Shown here: piece after piece, positions 49,954 to 60,730 of the stretch
How the letters are laid out: each line of letters opens with the position of its first letter
Position numbering within the stretch: position 1 is the first letter of the stretch
Assembly: GCF_943736985.1 (NCBI RefSeq)
Contig: NZ_CALSFS010000005.1
Coordinates: forward strand, 62,001 to 126,000
Length of the DNA: 64,000 nt
Origin: Clostridium sp. Marseille-Q2269
Lineage (GTDB): Bacteria > Bacillota > Clostridia > Clostridiales > Clostridiaceae
Direction of reading: 5' to 3'
Notes under the pieces: model-generated
The model's database searches: none
Told to the model about the DNA's origin: nothing
Seen by the model: only the letters and a program-made list of their open reading frames with translations
Program-made: the position numbers and the translations under genes

Positions 49954-50838
49954 TTATAACACTAAAATACCTGTAGGTTCTCCACCTATAGGTATAGATT
50001 CTTTGTTATTAGTTCTCATGTTTATTCTTAAAAATAAATTCTTATAGTTATCTCCTACATAGATATTATTTTTTATTTTACACACTCCTCTTGGCATACC
50101 ACCAACAATTATATCTTTTATTTTTTCATAATAATTTATATCAATTAAACTAAGGGTGCCATCTCCAAAATTTGAAACTACACAAAACTTCTCATCAATA
50201 CACATATCAACGGGTGAGTTGCCTACAGGAATCCTATATAAAAGCTTATAGTTCTTTCTAGATATTATACTTATACTCCCTTTATAATCAGATCCTAGAT
50301 TACTTTCACATACTAATATATATTTGCCATCTACCGTAAAAACAGCTTTTGTTGGGTAAGATCCAACTCTTATATTTTTTACCCTATTTTCTCCCTTACA
50401 ATCTATTAATGTTATATTATCCGTACCCATATTGGATATCATTAATATTTCGTTTTGTTTATCAATAACTATGCTATGTGGTAAATCTCCACAAGGTATT
50501 TGTTTTATAACCTTCTTTTTACTCATGTCGAACACAGTTACGTTATTTAAATCACCACAAATAACATAGGCTTTATCTCTATATGCAACTACATCATTAC
50601 AATGCATTCCTATAAAATAATTTTCAACTTCTCTCCCTAGCTTTCCATCTACTATAGATAAAGAATTACTATAACTATTAGCTACTAATAATTTATCATT
50701 ATATGAACATATACCATGAGGCCCTATTCTATCTGACATTTCGTTATTTAGGGTTATCTTGTTTTCTTCCTTAAAATTTTCTATAGAAACTTTAGAAATG
50801 CAATCTGTAGATGTATTGCATACATAAACATACCTCAT
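49954..50838 (-). CDS. YVTN-type beta-propeller protein
   Basis: A 294-residue protein made of about seven 40-residue blades with the recurring NxxSNSLSIVDG, NNVTVFDMSKKKV, TDNITLIDCKG and DGTLSLIDINYYEK patterns of surface beta-propellers. No signal peptide is evident, so it may be cytoplasmic. Ligand unknown. Convergent with DUF4364, 2 bp apart. Confidence 0.75.
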   Translation of the reverse strand: MRYVYVCNTSTDCISKVSIENFKEENKITLNNEMSDRIGPHGICSYNDKLLVANSYSNSLSIVDGKLGREVENYFIGMHCNDVVAYRDKAYVICGDLNNVTVFDMSKKKVIKQIPCGDLPHSIVIDKQNEILMISNMGTDNITLIDCKGENRVKNIRVGSYPTKAVFTVDGKYILVCESNLGSDYKGSISIISRKNYKLLYRIPVGNSPVDMCIDEKFCVVSNFGDGTLSLIDINYYEKIKDIIVGGMPRGVCKIKNNIYVGDNYKNLFLRINMRTNNKESIPIGGEPTGILVL

Positions 50839-50977
50839 TTTATCACCCCTCGCTTTATAATATAATATGTGAAAAATAACTAATTTGGTGATAAATCTTT
50901 TGCATTGAGTAATAAAGTTTTATATTATATAATTATATGTAAGTTATTTAACATTTTGATTAAAAGGAGGACTAAAT

Positions 50978-51223
50978 ATGTACACTTATTCACCTAGTGG
51001 TGTCTGTTCAAAAAAAATAACTTTTGATATTATAGATAATAAAGTTGTAAAAGTTGACTTTTTAGGCGGATGTGATGGTAATCTTAAGGGATTATCAAAT
51101 TTAATAGAAGGTATGGATATTGATGATGCTATAGAAAGATTAAAAGGTATCACTTGTGGTTCTAAAAGCACTTCTTGTCCTGATCAACTATCTAAAGCTC
51201 TACAGGAAGCAAAACAAAAATAA
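50978..51223 (+). CDS. TSCPD domain protein
   Basis: An 81-residue protein with the TSCPD motif near the end (KSTSCPDQLSKALQ), as in the TIGR03905-type stand-alone domain; other cysteines in SGVCSKK and GGCDGNLKG may bind metal. The same domain occurs at the ends of ribonucleotide reductases. Function unknown. SD AAGGAGG. Confidence 0.85.
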   Translation: MYTYSPSGVCSKKITFDIIDNKVVKVDFLGGCDGNLKGLSNLIEGMDIDDAIERLKGITCGSKSTSCPDQLSKALQEAKQK

Positions 51224-51247
51224 GGAAAGGCTACTAAAGCACTTTCC

Positions 51248-52537
51248 CTATCTTATTAATTTTCTCATATCTCCTACCATATATAATGATCCAGAAATTA
51301 AAATCATGTCACCATTTTCACTATAATATTTTGCTTTATCATAGCATTCTTTATAACTCTTAAAATATTCACAATTTTTATTATATTTATCCACAATGTG
51401 CATTAATTCTTCTGAACTTTCCCCTCTATCATTGTGAGGAGTTACTGTTAATACCCTATGTGCTAATGGTGTTAATATTTTTATCATGTCTTCTACTTGT
51501 TTGTCTTTTAGTATGCCTAATATTAAAATAAGTTTGTTGTATGTAAAATACTTATCCACATTATTTTTTAAACTTTCAATACCACCTATATTGTGTGCTC
51601 CATCTATTACTGTTAGAGGATTTTTACTTATTATTTCTAGCCTAGCTGGCCATTTTACTTTTTTAAGAGCAACTATTATATGTGATTTTTCTATATTTAC
51701 TCCTAATCTTATTAATTCTTCCAAAGCCAATATAACTGTAGCACAATTTTTTATTTGATGTTCTCCTAATAAAGATAAACATATATCATAAAAATTTTCT
51801 CTAGTTTGTAATTTAAAACTTTGATATTCTCTATTTTTTTCTATGTCATCTATTTTTAAATTTGTTATGTTATTCTCTACTTTTATAAGGTTACATTTTT
51901 TTTCTTTACACACTTCTTCTATAATTTTTTCTGCTTCTTTATTTTGGGGATACATTATAACAGGGGCATTTTTTATTATTCCTGCTTTTTCATAAGCTAT
52001 CTTTCCTAAAGTATCACCTAAAATTTTCATATGATCATAACTTATAGAAGTTATGATACTTAAAATAGGATTTAATACATTAGTAGAATCTAATTTTCCA
52101 CCCAATCCCACTTCTATTACTGCAAAATCTACTTTTTTTACACAAAAATAATAAAACATTGCAACTGTTATGATTTCAAACTCTGTTGGATTTTCATATC
52201 CCATATTTTCTACTTGTTCTACTACACTAGATACTTTAGTTATAATATGACTTAAATCATCCTTACATATATTGTTACCGTTTATTTGTATCCTTTCTTC
52301 AAACTCTTCTATATATGGTGAAGTATACATTCCAACAGTGTATCCTGATTCTTTTAATACCTCTACAATCATTGCAGTAGTGGACCCTTTTCCATTTGTA
52401 CCTGCTATATGTATACATTTTAAAGTCTTATGAGGATTTCCCAAAAGCTCTAAAAGCTTTTCTGTTCTCTCTAACCCTAAATTACTACCAAATTTAGCTT
52501 TTGATTGTATATATTCTCTAGCCTCTTTATAATTCAT
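51248..52537 (-). CDS. folC: Folylpolyglutamate synthase / dihydrofolate synthase
   Basis: Mur-ligase-family enzyme that adds glutamate to folates and can also make dihydrofolate. ATP-binding loop IAGTNGKGSTTAM (about 43-55), VGLGGKLDSTNV, and C-terminal VIDGAHNIGGIESLK. 429 residues. Downstream of valS on the same strand but 276 bp away with a terminator between. Confidence 0.95.
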   Translation of the reverse strand: MNYKEAREYIQSKAKFGSNLGLERTEKLLELLGNPHKTLKCIHIAGTNGKGSTTAMIVEVLKESGYTVGMYTSPYIEEFEERIQINGNNICKDDLSHIITKVSSVVEQVENMGYENPTEFEIITVAMFYYFCVKKVDFAVIEVGLGGKLDSTNVLNPILSIITSISYDHMKILGDTLGKIAYEKAGIIKNAPVIMYPQNKEAEKIIEEVCKEKKCNLIKVENNITNLKIDDIEKNREYQSFKLQTRENFYDICLSLLGEHQIKNCATVILALEELIRLGVNIEKSHIIVALKKVKWPARLEIISKNPLTVIDGAHNIGGIESLKNNVDKYFTYNKLILILGILKDKQVEDMIKILTPLAHRVLTVTPHNDRGESSEELMHIVDKYNKNCEYFKSYKECYDKAKYYSENGDMILISGSLYMVGDMRKLIR

Positions 52538-52691
52538 ATAATCACTTCCTATGTATATATGTTTCTTTAAAATTTATTTATGATTTATAGCTTTCCCTTT
52601 TCATAATAAAAATTATAATTGATTTTATTAATTATTAATAGAGTATTAACAAGGAAATTTATGTATTATTTTTAATATACCTTATATAATA

Positions 52692-52726
52692 AATACAGGA
52701 GAGCTACAAAGTAACTTTCCTGTATT
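52692..52726 (-). terminator. Terminator after valS
   Basis: Stem AATACAGGA/TCCTGTATT (52692-52700 / 52718-52726) followed on the minus strand by TTATTATAT, 88 bp past valS. Confidence 0.7.
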
Positions 52727-52813
52727 GCTACTATTTTATATTATATTTATAATTTAATATGAAACTTATTAATAAAATTTAAAGATAGTAATATAATTAG
52801 CTTAAAATAAATA

Positions 52814-55459
52814 TTATTTTAATGATTGTAAACTTTCAAGTACAGATTTAAGCATTTCCTTATATTTTTCTCCCTTTTCTCTTTCTTCATTAACTACGGC
52901 TTCTGGAGCTTTAGAAACAAATTTTTCATTAGATAATTTTTTTTCTACTCTATCTATCTCTTTTTCTAGTTTTTCTTTTTCTTTATTTAATCTTTCTAAT
53001 TCTTTTTCTATATCAACTAATTCTAATAATGGTATAAATATTTCTGCTCCTCTTGTAACTACACATACTTCTTTATCTGATGAATTTTTATTTTCTAAGA
53101 AGCTAACTTCTGAAGCTGAAGCTAGTTTTTGGAAATAACCTTCTCCTTGTTTAAAAGATGTTTCTGCCTGATTTTCTGTTAGATATATCATTAATTTAGC
53201 TTTTCTAGAAGGTGGAACATTCATTTCTGTTCTAACATTTCTTATACATTTTATAGCTTCTATAATATATTCCATGTCTTTTTCTGATTTTCCATCATTT
53301 AAACTATCTTCATATTCTGGCCATTTTGATATAACTATTGATTCATATTCTGTATATAGGTGACTGTATATTTCTTCTGTTATAAATGGCATTATAGGAT
53401 GTAATAATTGTAATGAAGTGGCTAATACCTTGTGAAGTACATTAAAAGCTATACCCTTTGATTCTTCATCTTCTCCATATAAAACTGGTTTTACAAGTTC
53501 TATATACCAATCACAGAATTCTCCCCATATAAAGTCATAAATCTTTTGTGAAGCAATTCCAAGCTCAAATTTTTCTATATTTTCTGTAACCTCTTTAACT
53601 ACAGTATTTAATCTTGATAATATCCATTTATCAGCTATAGTATAATTTTTGTTATCTTTATATTTATCCATTAAGTCTTTGTCTAAATTCATAAGAACAA
53701 ATCTAGATGCATTCCATATCTTATTAGCAAAATTTCTAGCAGCTTCTACTCTTTCAGGATAATATCTTATATCATTTCCTGGAGCATTTCCTGTTACTAA
53801 TGCAAATCTTAATGCATCTGCACCATAGTCATCAATTACTTCTATTGGATCTACACCATTTCCTAAGGATTTAGACATTTTTCTTCCGTCTGAATCTCTA
53901 ACTATACCGTGAATTAATACTGTATCAAATGGAATATCATCCATACAATAAAGTCCTGAGAATACCATTCTAGCCACCCAAAAGAATATAATATCATACC
54001 CTGTTACTAATGTATTATTTGGATAAAAATATTTTAAATCTGGTGTTTTATCTGGCCAGCCTAAAGTTGAGAAAGGCCATAGAGCTGAACTAAACCAAGT
54101 ATCTAAAACATCATTATCTTGCTGTAGTTTTTCACTATTACATTTTGGACACTTTGTTGGTTCTTCAGTAGCTACTATAACTTCACCACAATCTTTACAA
54201 TACCAAACAGGAATTCTATGTCCCCACCACAATTGTCTTGATATGCACCAATCCTGAATATTTTCCATCCAGTTAAAATAAGTTTTATCAAATCTTTCTG
54301 GTACAAATTTAACCTTCTTATTTTTTACCACTTCTATAGCTGGTTTTGCAAGTGGTTCCATTTTTACAAACCATTGTTTTGAAATTATAGGCTCTATTAC
54401 TGTATTACATCTATCATGACAACTTACATTATGAGTATGATCTTTTATTTTTACTAAAAAACCTTCATTTCCTAAATCTTCTACTATAGCTTTTCTAGCT
54501 TCATATCTATCCATTTCATGATATCTAGTTTCTTCATAATTAATTCTTCCATCATCAAACATTACATTAATTTCTGGTAAGTTGTGTCTTTTGCCTACTT
54601 GATAATCATTAGGATCATGAGCTGGGGTTATTTTAACTGCTCCTGTACCAAATTCCATATCTACATAATCATCTGCCACTATAGGAATTTCTCTATTAAC
54701 TAATGGTAGCATAAGAGTTTTTCCTACTAAATGAGCATATCTTTCATCATTTGGATTAACAGCTACTGCTGTATCTCCAAGCATTGTTTCCGGTCTTGTA
54801 GTAGCTATTTCTAAATATTCATCACTACCTACTACTGGATATTTTATGTGCCAGAAATGTCCTTCCTGTTCACTATATTCTATTTCTGCATCAGACAATG
54901 CAGTTTTACATTTTGGACACCAATTTGTTATTCTATTTCCTTGATAAATTAGCCCTTCATTATATAATTTTACAAAGAAATGTTTTACTGCTTTATCTAG
55001 TTTATCATCCATAGTAAATCTTTCTCTTGTAAAATCTAAAGAACAACCCAATTTTTTAACTTGGTTTCTTATTTTATTTCTATATTCATCTGTCCATTCC
55101 CATACTTTTTCAAGAAATGCTTCTCTTCCTATTTCTTTTTTTACTATGCCATCTTTTAATAATTCATTTTCAACTTTAACTTCTGTGGCAATACTAGCAT
55201 GATCTTGTCCTGGTAACCATAAAGTACTATATCCTTGCATTCTCTTGATTCTTATTAATATATCTTGTAATGTATCATCTAGCGCATGGCCTAAATGAAG
55301 TTTTCCTGTTATATTTGGTGGAGGTAATACTATAGTATATGGTGTTTTATTTTCATCCACCTGTGGTGTAAAATAAGATTTTTCTTCCCAATTTTTATAA
55401 ATTCTTTCTTCAAACTCTTTAGGATCATAAGTTTTTGCCATTTCTCTTGTTTCTGACAT
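52814..55459 (-). CDS. valS: Valyl-tRNA synthetase
   Basis: 881 residues with HIGH-type [10 protein letters not shown] (about 53-62), CP1 editing domain ([18 protein letters not shown]), KMSKS motif [15 protein letters not shown], anticodon domain and the C-terminal coiled coil ([17 protein letters not shown]...). SD AGGAGG, ATG 55459. Controlled by an upstream T-box with Val specifier. Confidence 0.97.
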   Translation of the reverse strand: MSETREMAKTYDPKEFEERIYKNWEEKSYFTPQVDENKTPYTIVLPPPNITGKLHLGHALDDTLQDILIRIKRMQGYSTLWLPGQDHASIATEVKVENELLKDGIVKKEIGREAFLEKVWEWTDEYRNKIRNQVKKLGCSLDFTRERFTMDDKLDKAVKHFFVKLYNEGLIYQGNRITNWCPKCKTALSDAEIEYSEQEGHFWHIKYPVVGSDEYLEIATTRPETMLGDTAVAVNPNDERYAHLVGKTLMLPLVNREIPIVADDYVDMEFGTGAVKITPAHDPNDYQVGKRHNLPEINVMFDDGRINYEETRYHEMDRYEARKAIVEDLGNEGFLVKIKDHTHNVSCHDRCNTVIEPIISKQWFVKMEPLAKPAIEVVKNKKVKFVPERFDKTYFNWMENIQDWCISRQLWWGHRIPVWYCKDCGEVIVATEEPTKCPKCNSEKLQQDNDVLDTWFSSALWPFSTLGWPDKTPDLKYFYPNNTLVTGYDIIFFWVARMVFSGLYCMDDIPFDTVLIHGIVRDSDGRKMSKSLGNGVDPIEVIDDYGADALRFALVTGNAPGNDIRYYPERVEAARNFANKIWNASRFVLMNLDKDLMDKYKDNKNYTIADKWILSRLNTVVKEVTENIEKFELGIASQKIYDFIWGEFCDWYIELVKPVLYGEDEESKGIAFNVLHKVLATSLQLLHPIMPFITEEIYSHLYTEYESIVISKWPEYEDSLNDGKSEKDMEYIIEAIKCIRNVRTEMNVPPSRKAKLMIYLTENQAETSFKQGEGYFQKLASASEVSFLENKNSSDKEVCVVTRGAEIFIPLLELVDIEKELERLNKEKEKLEKEIDRVEKKLSNEKFVSKAPEAVVNEEREKGEKYKEMLKSVLESLQSLK

Positions 55460-55562
55460 TTAAATTCCTCCTCTTATAGTTATATATGTTTATATCTTGC
55501 CATTATATATTCATCGGCATATCTACCATTTTTAATAGCACCATACTTTTTTTCTTAAGAAA

Positions 55563-55805
55563 TAAAAAGAGGCCTTTCATCCATAAAAGGACGAAAAACC
55601 TCGCGTTACCACCTTTTTTCCTGCAAAATTACAGGCTCTTGTATATTTAACGAATAAGAAATCCGTCTTTACTTACTAAACTCAGTAAAGAAGCTCCAAA
55701 GCTACCTTCAAGATAAACTATGTATAAAAAACCTTTCAGCCGATGAGTTTTCCTCTCTTAATACTTTTTTACCTTTACTCCTCTTTTTCAAAGCTTTATT
55801 TTATA
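55563..55805 (-). promoter_or_regulatory. T-box leader, Val specifier (GUA)
   Basis: Minus strand shows stem I with AGAGGAGTAAAGG, specifier GTA (55705-55703) in context TGAAG-GTA-GC, T-box AGGTGGTAACGCG (55614-55602) and terminator stem (CGTCCTTTTATGGATG...) with T-run. Same layout as the Phe and Thr leaders. Confidence 0.94.
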
Positions 55806-56007
55806 TTTTAATTTTATTATTAGTCATTTTATTAATTATATAACTGTTATCAATATAATGTCAATAACATAATTTATAAATCTTTTGTTCTTTGTTACAA
55901 TGTAATATAATATAATTGAAATACCACTGGATAAATCCAATTGATAATAAATAATAGCATAAGAATTCCTTTCTTTTATAAACACACTGTATATCATAAA
56001 TTATATA

Positions 56008-57482
56008 TTATAACTTTAGTTAGGCAATTTCAAAAGCTAAATTACCTATTGAGACGATATTATACTTATTATGATATATTATCCATATAATATGAAAACA
56101 CTTGCCCAATTTTATATGATGAATTTTTAAAAACTCTAAGGGATTTTTAGCTCAGATAAAATATCTTTTAGTTCAATATTCTGTTTTGATTTTTCATATA
56201 TAAAGCACACAAGTGCTTTTGCCGTCAGGCTGTTTAGATATTTCTGAGTTTCACCTATAGTCTTAAAATCTCCGTGGTTGGAACTAACTCTAAATAATTC
56301 TAAAAAATTATAGATTAAGAATACTATAAGAAAATATCGTTCTATAGACAAAATGCTACGCATTCTATATTTATCAAAAGCTAAATTGCTTTTTAAATAT
56401 TTATATGAAGTTTCTATAGTCCATCTGTGAGAATAATATTTAATTATAGTTTCTGCATTTAATAAGATGTCGGTAGACAGCAAATATACTGGGTTCTTGA
56501 ATCCATCATGGGTGACTTCATAGCAAATAAGTATTTTAGCATAAGGGAATTTAGAAACATTACCTTCATAGGTATATACTCTATAGTCCTTACCTTCAAC
56601 TGTAACAAGGTCTAAGGTGTTAGGACTAAGGAATTTTTCAAATTTTGATAACTGCATTGAAATTCCTAATGGAGATATTTTTCTGTTAGATTTAATTGCT
56701 CCTATTAGGTGGTAGCCCTTTGCTAAAGATGCTTCTATTAAATTATTATTTGTATACCATGAATCCATAAGACAATACATTTTTTCACAATTAGATGGAG
56801 TTTTAAAAGAAGTTATAAAATTTTTTGCAATATCAATCTTAGATTTAAAATTTTTATTTAAATCTTTGCAAAATTCCTTTTTATAGTAAGGTTTATATTG
56901 TAAAGGAATAGATTTATCATTTACAACAAAATTTGAAGTAACCACACAATGTGACCAAATATTTTTGTCTTCTGTATGAGAGTAATTATAAGATAATCCT
57001 TGCATTTTCTTTGCTGATTTCTTGGGATTTACAGTATCATCTATAATCAAAAATCCTACGGATTTAGGTTTAATATTATGCTCAAGGAAAAAGTTTAAAT
57101 AGCTAATTCTATTGTTGTTCAGAAGACTATGGTCCCATTTAGAATGGCTTAAAAATCTATAAATACAACTTTTATCTTTTGATGACAACACATTTTTAGC
57201 AATTTCAGATAAAGTTTTAGTGCCAGGTAAATTAATTAATCCATTGGCAATATTGGTTAAATGATTAAATTGAGGCTTAGACATTCCATAATTTACATCA
57301 TTTAAGTAATTGTAAAGTTCATTATTAATGGATACAATATTAGTACTTGGCATACTTCTTACCTCCTGTGTTTGTATTTGTATGGTAACTTTTATATAAC
57401 ACAGTGAGAGAAAGTATGCCATATTTATTTTTTGGTAGTTTTACCAATTTAGATTTTTATTTTGCATAACTAAAGTTATAAT
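56008..57482 (-). mobile_element. Insertion sequence, IS4/IS701-type, complete
   Basis: About 1,475 bp bounded by 21-bp inverted repeats with one mismatch: left 56008-56028 (ATTATAACTTTAGTTAGGCAA), right complement 57462-57482 (ATTATAACTTTAGTTATGCAA). The exact outer ends are uncertain by a few bases because flanks are AT-rich; I could not fix a target duplication. One intact transposase. Confidence 0.8.
56136..57353 (-). CDS. DDE transposase, IS4 superfamily (IS701-like)
   Basis: About 405 residues, intact. First Asp in FLIIDDTVNPKKS (about 97), second Asp in CLMDSWYTNN, and the Y-2-R-3-E-6-K signature in YSHRWTIETSYKYLK near residue 315. These are the catalytic DDE residues of IS4-type elements. 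A frame opens at 57422; SD AGGAGG selects the ATG at 57353. No frameshift or stop, so the element may be active. Confidence 0.92.
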   Translation of the reverse strand: MPSTNIVSINNELYNYLNDVNYGMSKPQFNHLTNIANGLINLPGTKTLSEIAKNVLSSKDKSCIYRFLSHSKWDHSLLNNNRISYLNFFLEHNIKPKSVGFLIIDDTVNPKKSAKKMQGLSYNYSHTEDKNIWSHCVVTSNFVVNDKSIPLQYKPYYKKEFCKDLNKNFKSKIDIAKNFITSFKTPSNCEKMYCLMDSWYTNNNLIEASLAKGYHLIGAIKSNRKISPLGISMQLSKFEKFLSPNTLDLVTVEGKDYRVYTYEGNVSKFPYAKILICYEVTHDGFKNPVYLLSTDILLNAETIIKYYSHRWTIETSYKYLKSNLAFDKYRMRSILSIERYFLIVFLIYNFLELFRVSSNHGDFKTIGETQKYLNSLTAKALVCFIYEKSKQNIELKDILSELKIP

Positions 57483-58231
57483 TGTTTTGTCATTCCAATA
57501 ATATGATTATAAAACTCTTCCCTTTTATATTTTTTATCAATATTCCCTATAATATTTCCATCTTTTAAAAATATTACTTTTTTGCAATAACTAGCAATTT
57601 CAGCATCATGAGTTACTATTATTATTGTCTTCTTCATATCTTTATTAATATTCATAAAACTATCTATTACAATCTGCGCAGATTTAGAATCTAAATTACC
57701 CGTTGGCTCATCTGCTAATATTAACTCTGGTTCATTAATCAACGCCCTACATATTGCTACTCGCTGTTTTTCTCCTCCAGATAATTCGTAAGCATTTTTA
57801 TTTAACAAATCACTAATTTCAAAATGCTTAGCTAGCCCTTCCGTTGCACTTAACATTTTATTAGTTTCTTCTCCATCTAGAATCATTGGGAGCATAATAT
57901 TTTCTTTCACAGTTAAACTATCCATCAGATAAAAATCTTGAAATACAAAGCCAATTTCTTTTCTTCTAATATCTGCAATTTCATCCTCACCAAACTCTCT
58001 TGTACTTTTCCCTTTGAAAATAATATCACCAGATGTAAGATTTTCAATAAAGCCAAGTAGTTTCATTAAGGTTGTTTTTCCACAGCCTGACTTACCCATA
58101 ATTGCAATAAAATCTCCTTCTTCAACAAGTAAATCTAATCCTTTTATTACCTTTACCTTATTTTGTTCTTTTAGATTGTTCCCATTTATTTCATAATTTC
58201 GAACCAAATTTTTAGCTTCTATCACTACCAT
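57476..58231 (-). CDS. ABC transporter ATPase, BceA/MacB type
   Basis: 251 residues: Walker [14 protein letters not shown] (about 44-56), signature [16 protein letters not shown], Walker [14 protein letters not shown] and switch His in IIVTHD. The type that partners FtsX-like permeases in peptide-antibiotic resistance and export. The last codons (..MTKQL-stop) lie in the right inverted repeat of the neighbouring IS, so the natural C-terminus may have been replaced by a few residues. Starts 3 bp after the permease gene stop. Confidence 0.9.
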   Translation of the reverse strand: MVVIEAKNLVRNYEINGNNLKEQNKVKVIKGLDLLVEEGDFIAIMGKSGCGKTTLMKLLGFIENLTSGDIIFKGKSTREFGEDEIADIRRKEIGFVFQDFYLMDSLTVKENIMLPMILDGEETNKMLSATEGLAKHFEISDLLNKNAYELSGGEKQRVAICRALINEPELILADEPTGNLDSKSAQIVIDSFMNINKDMKKTIIIVTHDAEIASYCKKVIFLKDGNIIGNIDKKYKREEFYNHIIGMTKQL

Positions 58232-58234
58232 AAT

Positions 58235-60730
58235 TTATTCCTCCTTATCTCCAAGCCAAATCATTATTCTCCCCATTATAAACGCTACAATTAAATTTAT
58301 AAAAACATATACTCCTACAATCCATATTTCATATTTCCAAAATTCCTGTTGCTCTATTTTGGTAAAACAACGAACTTTGAAAGTAATAAAAATATATATA
58401 ATACCGGCTACTATTGCTAATACCAACGGTATAATTATCATAACATTATTTTCAAAATTCAAAATTTTTTTATACAACCTTTTATTCATACCTAAATACT
58501 TTAATTTCTTCATTCTGGCTCGTGTGTCTAGTAATTCTGAAACCATCTTTACAATAAAAACATATAATATACTAATCAACAATAATATTATTACAAATAT
58601 GTATTCCAAGAATTTCAACATATGGGACAATAATGTGTTGTTCTGCAAAACTTTTTTTTCATATACAGGTTGAATAATAGAGTCATATTTACTATATTTC
58701 ATATGATCTTTTGCATAATCTGAAAATTGTATAGCTGCTTCCTTTTCTTTATCTTTAGTTATATTAAACAATGCCAATGTACTTGGACCATTACCAGTAG
58801 AATATACTGATTTAAAATATTCATCAGAAAAAACTACTATATTCTCCTGCATTCCTCCTGCAAGGTTCCCAATGATAATTCTACGTTCTTGTCCTATAAC
58901 CTTATAATCGGAATTAAAAATTTTATTTCTATCTGCAAAAAAATATGGTTCTGGCATTCCAATCCTCATTCTAGGACTTCCAGTTAATACTGAAAAATCT
59001 AACAAATGTGCTTTTTCTGACTTATCCTGTTGGAATGAAATGTAAATTTCTTTATTCGTAAGTCCTAATTCTTTTCCCGTCAACTTATTGTAACTGTTCT
59101 CTGAAATCCCTATATTTTGCCCTTGAAAATTTATATCCATTCTATTTCCACTATTTGCTTCACTTGCACTAACCACTGTAATTCGTAGCATAGGAAGTAT
59201 TATACTTTTCTGAGAAAATTTTTTCTGAAACTCTTGAAAAGTTTTTTCATCCTCTTTTTCTCCTATACAAACATAATCATAAGGAAACAATACTTCTCCC
59301 CTGTTAAGTGGAATAATTGCAGATATTCGTACAGAAAAATATGCAATTAATAAAAAATGAAGAATATATATCATACCAAAATTACGTGTTTGTGTCTTAA
59401 ACCGGCTATAAAATTGTTGCAAAAACAGAAGTCTTTTGTAATATGCATTGTCCTTTTTTCTATAATTTTTTAAAATCCAAGCTCCTCCTGCACTAATAAA
59501 AATATAACAGCCAACCAAGAACATAATAATAAGATAAATAGACTCCGTCCACACAGGCTTAGAAAATAAATAACTAGAAAATAACATAAATATTATTCCT
59601 ACAACACATTTGATTCTTAACCATCTACCTGGTATTTTCTCTTTTGATATAGATATTTGTTCTAAAGACCCCCATTGCATTTCAATATAAATTTCATAAT
59701 TCACAATAGTTGATACTAAAAATAGTAAAATAACTGAAAAACATACTATGAAATATGTTTTTATACTGGGAAGCTCTATTGAAATAAAAGCTGGATATAT
59801 AGAATGTAGCACAGTCTCAAATCCAACTGTCATGACACTACCCATAGATATTCCAATTAATAGCCCTATTACTAAGGTTCCTATGTACTCAATTGCAATA
59901 AAATAGTTTAACACCTTATTTGAAATTCCTAAAATAATCATTAAATTATAATCTTTGACTCTGCTTTTCACATACATCTTTAAAGAGAAAGCTAATATGA
60001 AAATAGATAGAATTCCAATCAAAATAATTGCATCCCACAATAAGATGGATAACTCATCTCCTACCACAGGGACTTGTCCCTTTTGCAAGTCAGAAAATAT
60101 TATATAAACTGCAATAGTAGTAAACAAAAAGGCACTTGAAATAATTGCTGATGTAAGTAGCAATATAGAACTTCTTATATTACTTTTATAAATTTTCCAT
60201 AGAATTTTTTTCAGATATGGATTCTTCCTGATATGCTTCATCTGATTCGTATCTTCCATTCGTTTTGCATGTTCTACTTCTCTTTCCTGTTGCTCTTCTA
60301 TTTTTCGCTGTTTATCGTTTTGCTGAAAATCCTGAAATGAATCATACATCTTGGGCAACCAATGTGCAATGAAAATGAGAGGCATTCGAATCCACGGCCA
60401 CACGGTAAATGCACTATCTACTCCCAATCCACATAATAGAAGAGAAAAAATTCCTATCACCGTAGTCAGCAAACTTAAGTATACAATGACCCTCTCATAC
60501 CTGTCAGCATGATTTATTTTAAGCAATATCATATATATTAAATACTGCATTGGTGTAAGAAACAATAAAACTGCTGGAACTTGAATAGGTATTACGGGAT
60601 CCACCGTTTTAATATTTCCTACAAACAATTGAAATATAGTATAACTTTCTCCCTTATTTACGAGAACAGGGAAGCAAGAAATTAGTATAATAGAAATGGT
60701 AATCAACATTTGCATCTTTTGTTTTTTCAT
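58235..60730 (-). CDS. FtsX-type ABC permease with extra N-terminal membrane domain
   Basis: About 831 residues. An N-terminal unit of about four membrane helices (7-122) and a charged, coiled stretch (126-165, QQNDKQRKIEEQQEREVEHAK) precede an FtsX-like pair of domains with helices around 190-335 and 715-825, and a large extracytoplasmic domain of about 200 residues (475-690). BceB-type permeases usually have about 650 residues, so the N-terminal unit is additional. SD GGAGG selects the ATG at 60730. With the ATPase it forms an exporter or resistance pump; substrate unknown, though a RiPP cluster is nearby. Confidence 0.82.
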   Translation of the reverse strand: MKKQKMQMLITISIILISCFPVLVNKGESYTIFQLFVGNIKTVDPVIPIQVPAVLLFLTPMQYLIYMILLKINHADRYERVIVYLSLLTTVIGIFSLLLCGLGVDSAFTVWPWIRMPLIFIAHWLPKMYDSFQDFQQNDKQRKIEEQQEREVEHAKRMEDTNQMKHIRKNPYLKKILWKIYKSNIRSSILLLTSAIISSAFLFTTIAVYIIFSDLQKGQVPVVGDELSILLWDAIILIGILSIFILAFSLKMYVKSRVKDYNLMIILGISNKVLNYFIAIEYIGTLVIGLLIGISMGSVMTVGFETVLHSIYPAFISIELPSIKTYFIVCFSVILLFLVSTIVNYEIYIEMQWGSLEQISISKEKIPGRWLRIKCVVGIIFMLFSSYLFSKPVWTESIYLIIMFLVGCYIFISAGGAWILKNYRKKDNAYYKRLLFLQQFYSRFKTQTRNFGMIYILHFLLIAYFSVRISAIIPLNRGEVLFPYDYVCIGEKEDEKTFQEFQKKFSQKSIILPMLRITVVSASEANSGNRMDINFQGQNIGISENSYNKLTGKELGLTNKEIYISFQQDKSEKAHLLDFSVLTGSPRMRIGMPEPYFFADRNKIFNSDYKVIGQERRIIIGNLAGGMQENIVVFSDEYFKSVYSTGNGPSTLALFNITKDKEKEAAIQFSDYAKDHMKYSKYDSIIQPVYEKKVLQNNTLLSHMLKFLEYIFVIILLLISILYVFIVKMVSELLDTRARMKKLKYLGMNKRLYKKILNFENNVMIIIPLVLAIVAGIIYIFITFKVRCFTKIEQQEFWKYEIWIVGVYVFINLIVAFIMGRIMIWLGDKEE

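Noticed and set aside
57476-60730. A BceRS two-component system beside the ABC pair
   Set aside because: No kinase or response-regulator gene occurs in the flanks; the gap at 60731-61746 is noncoding.
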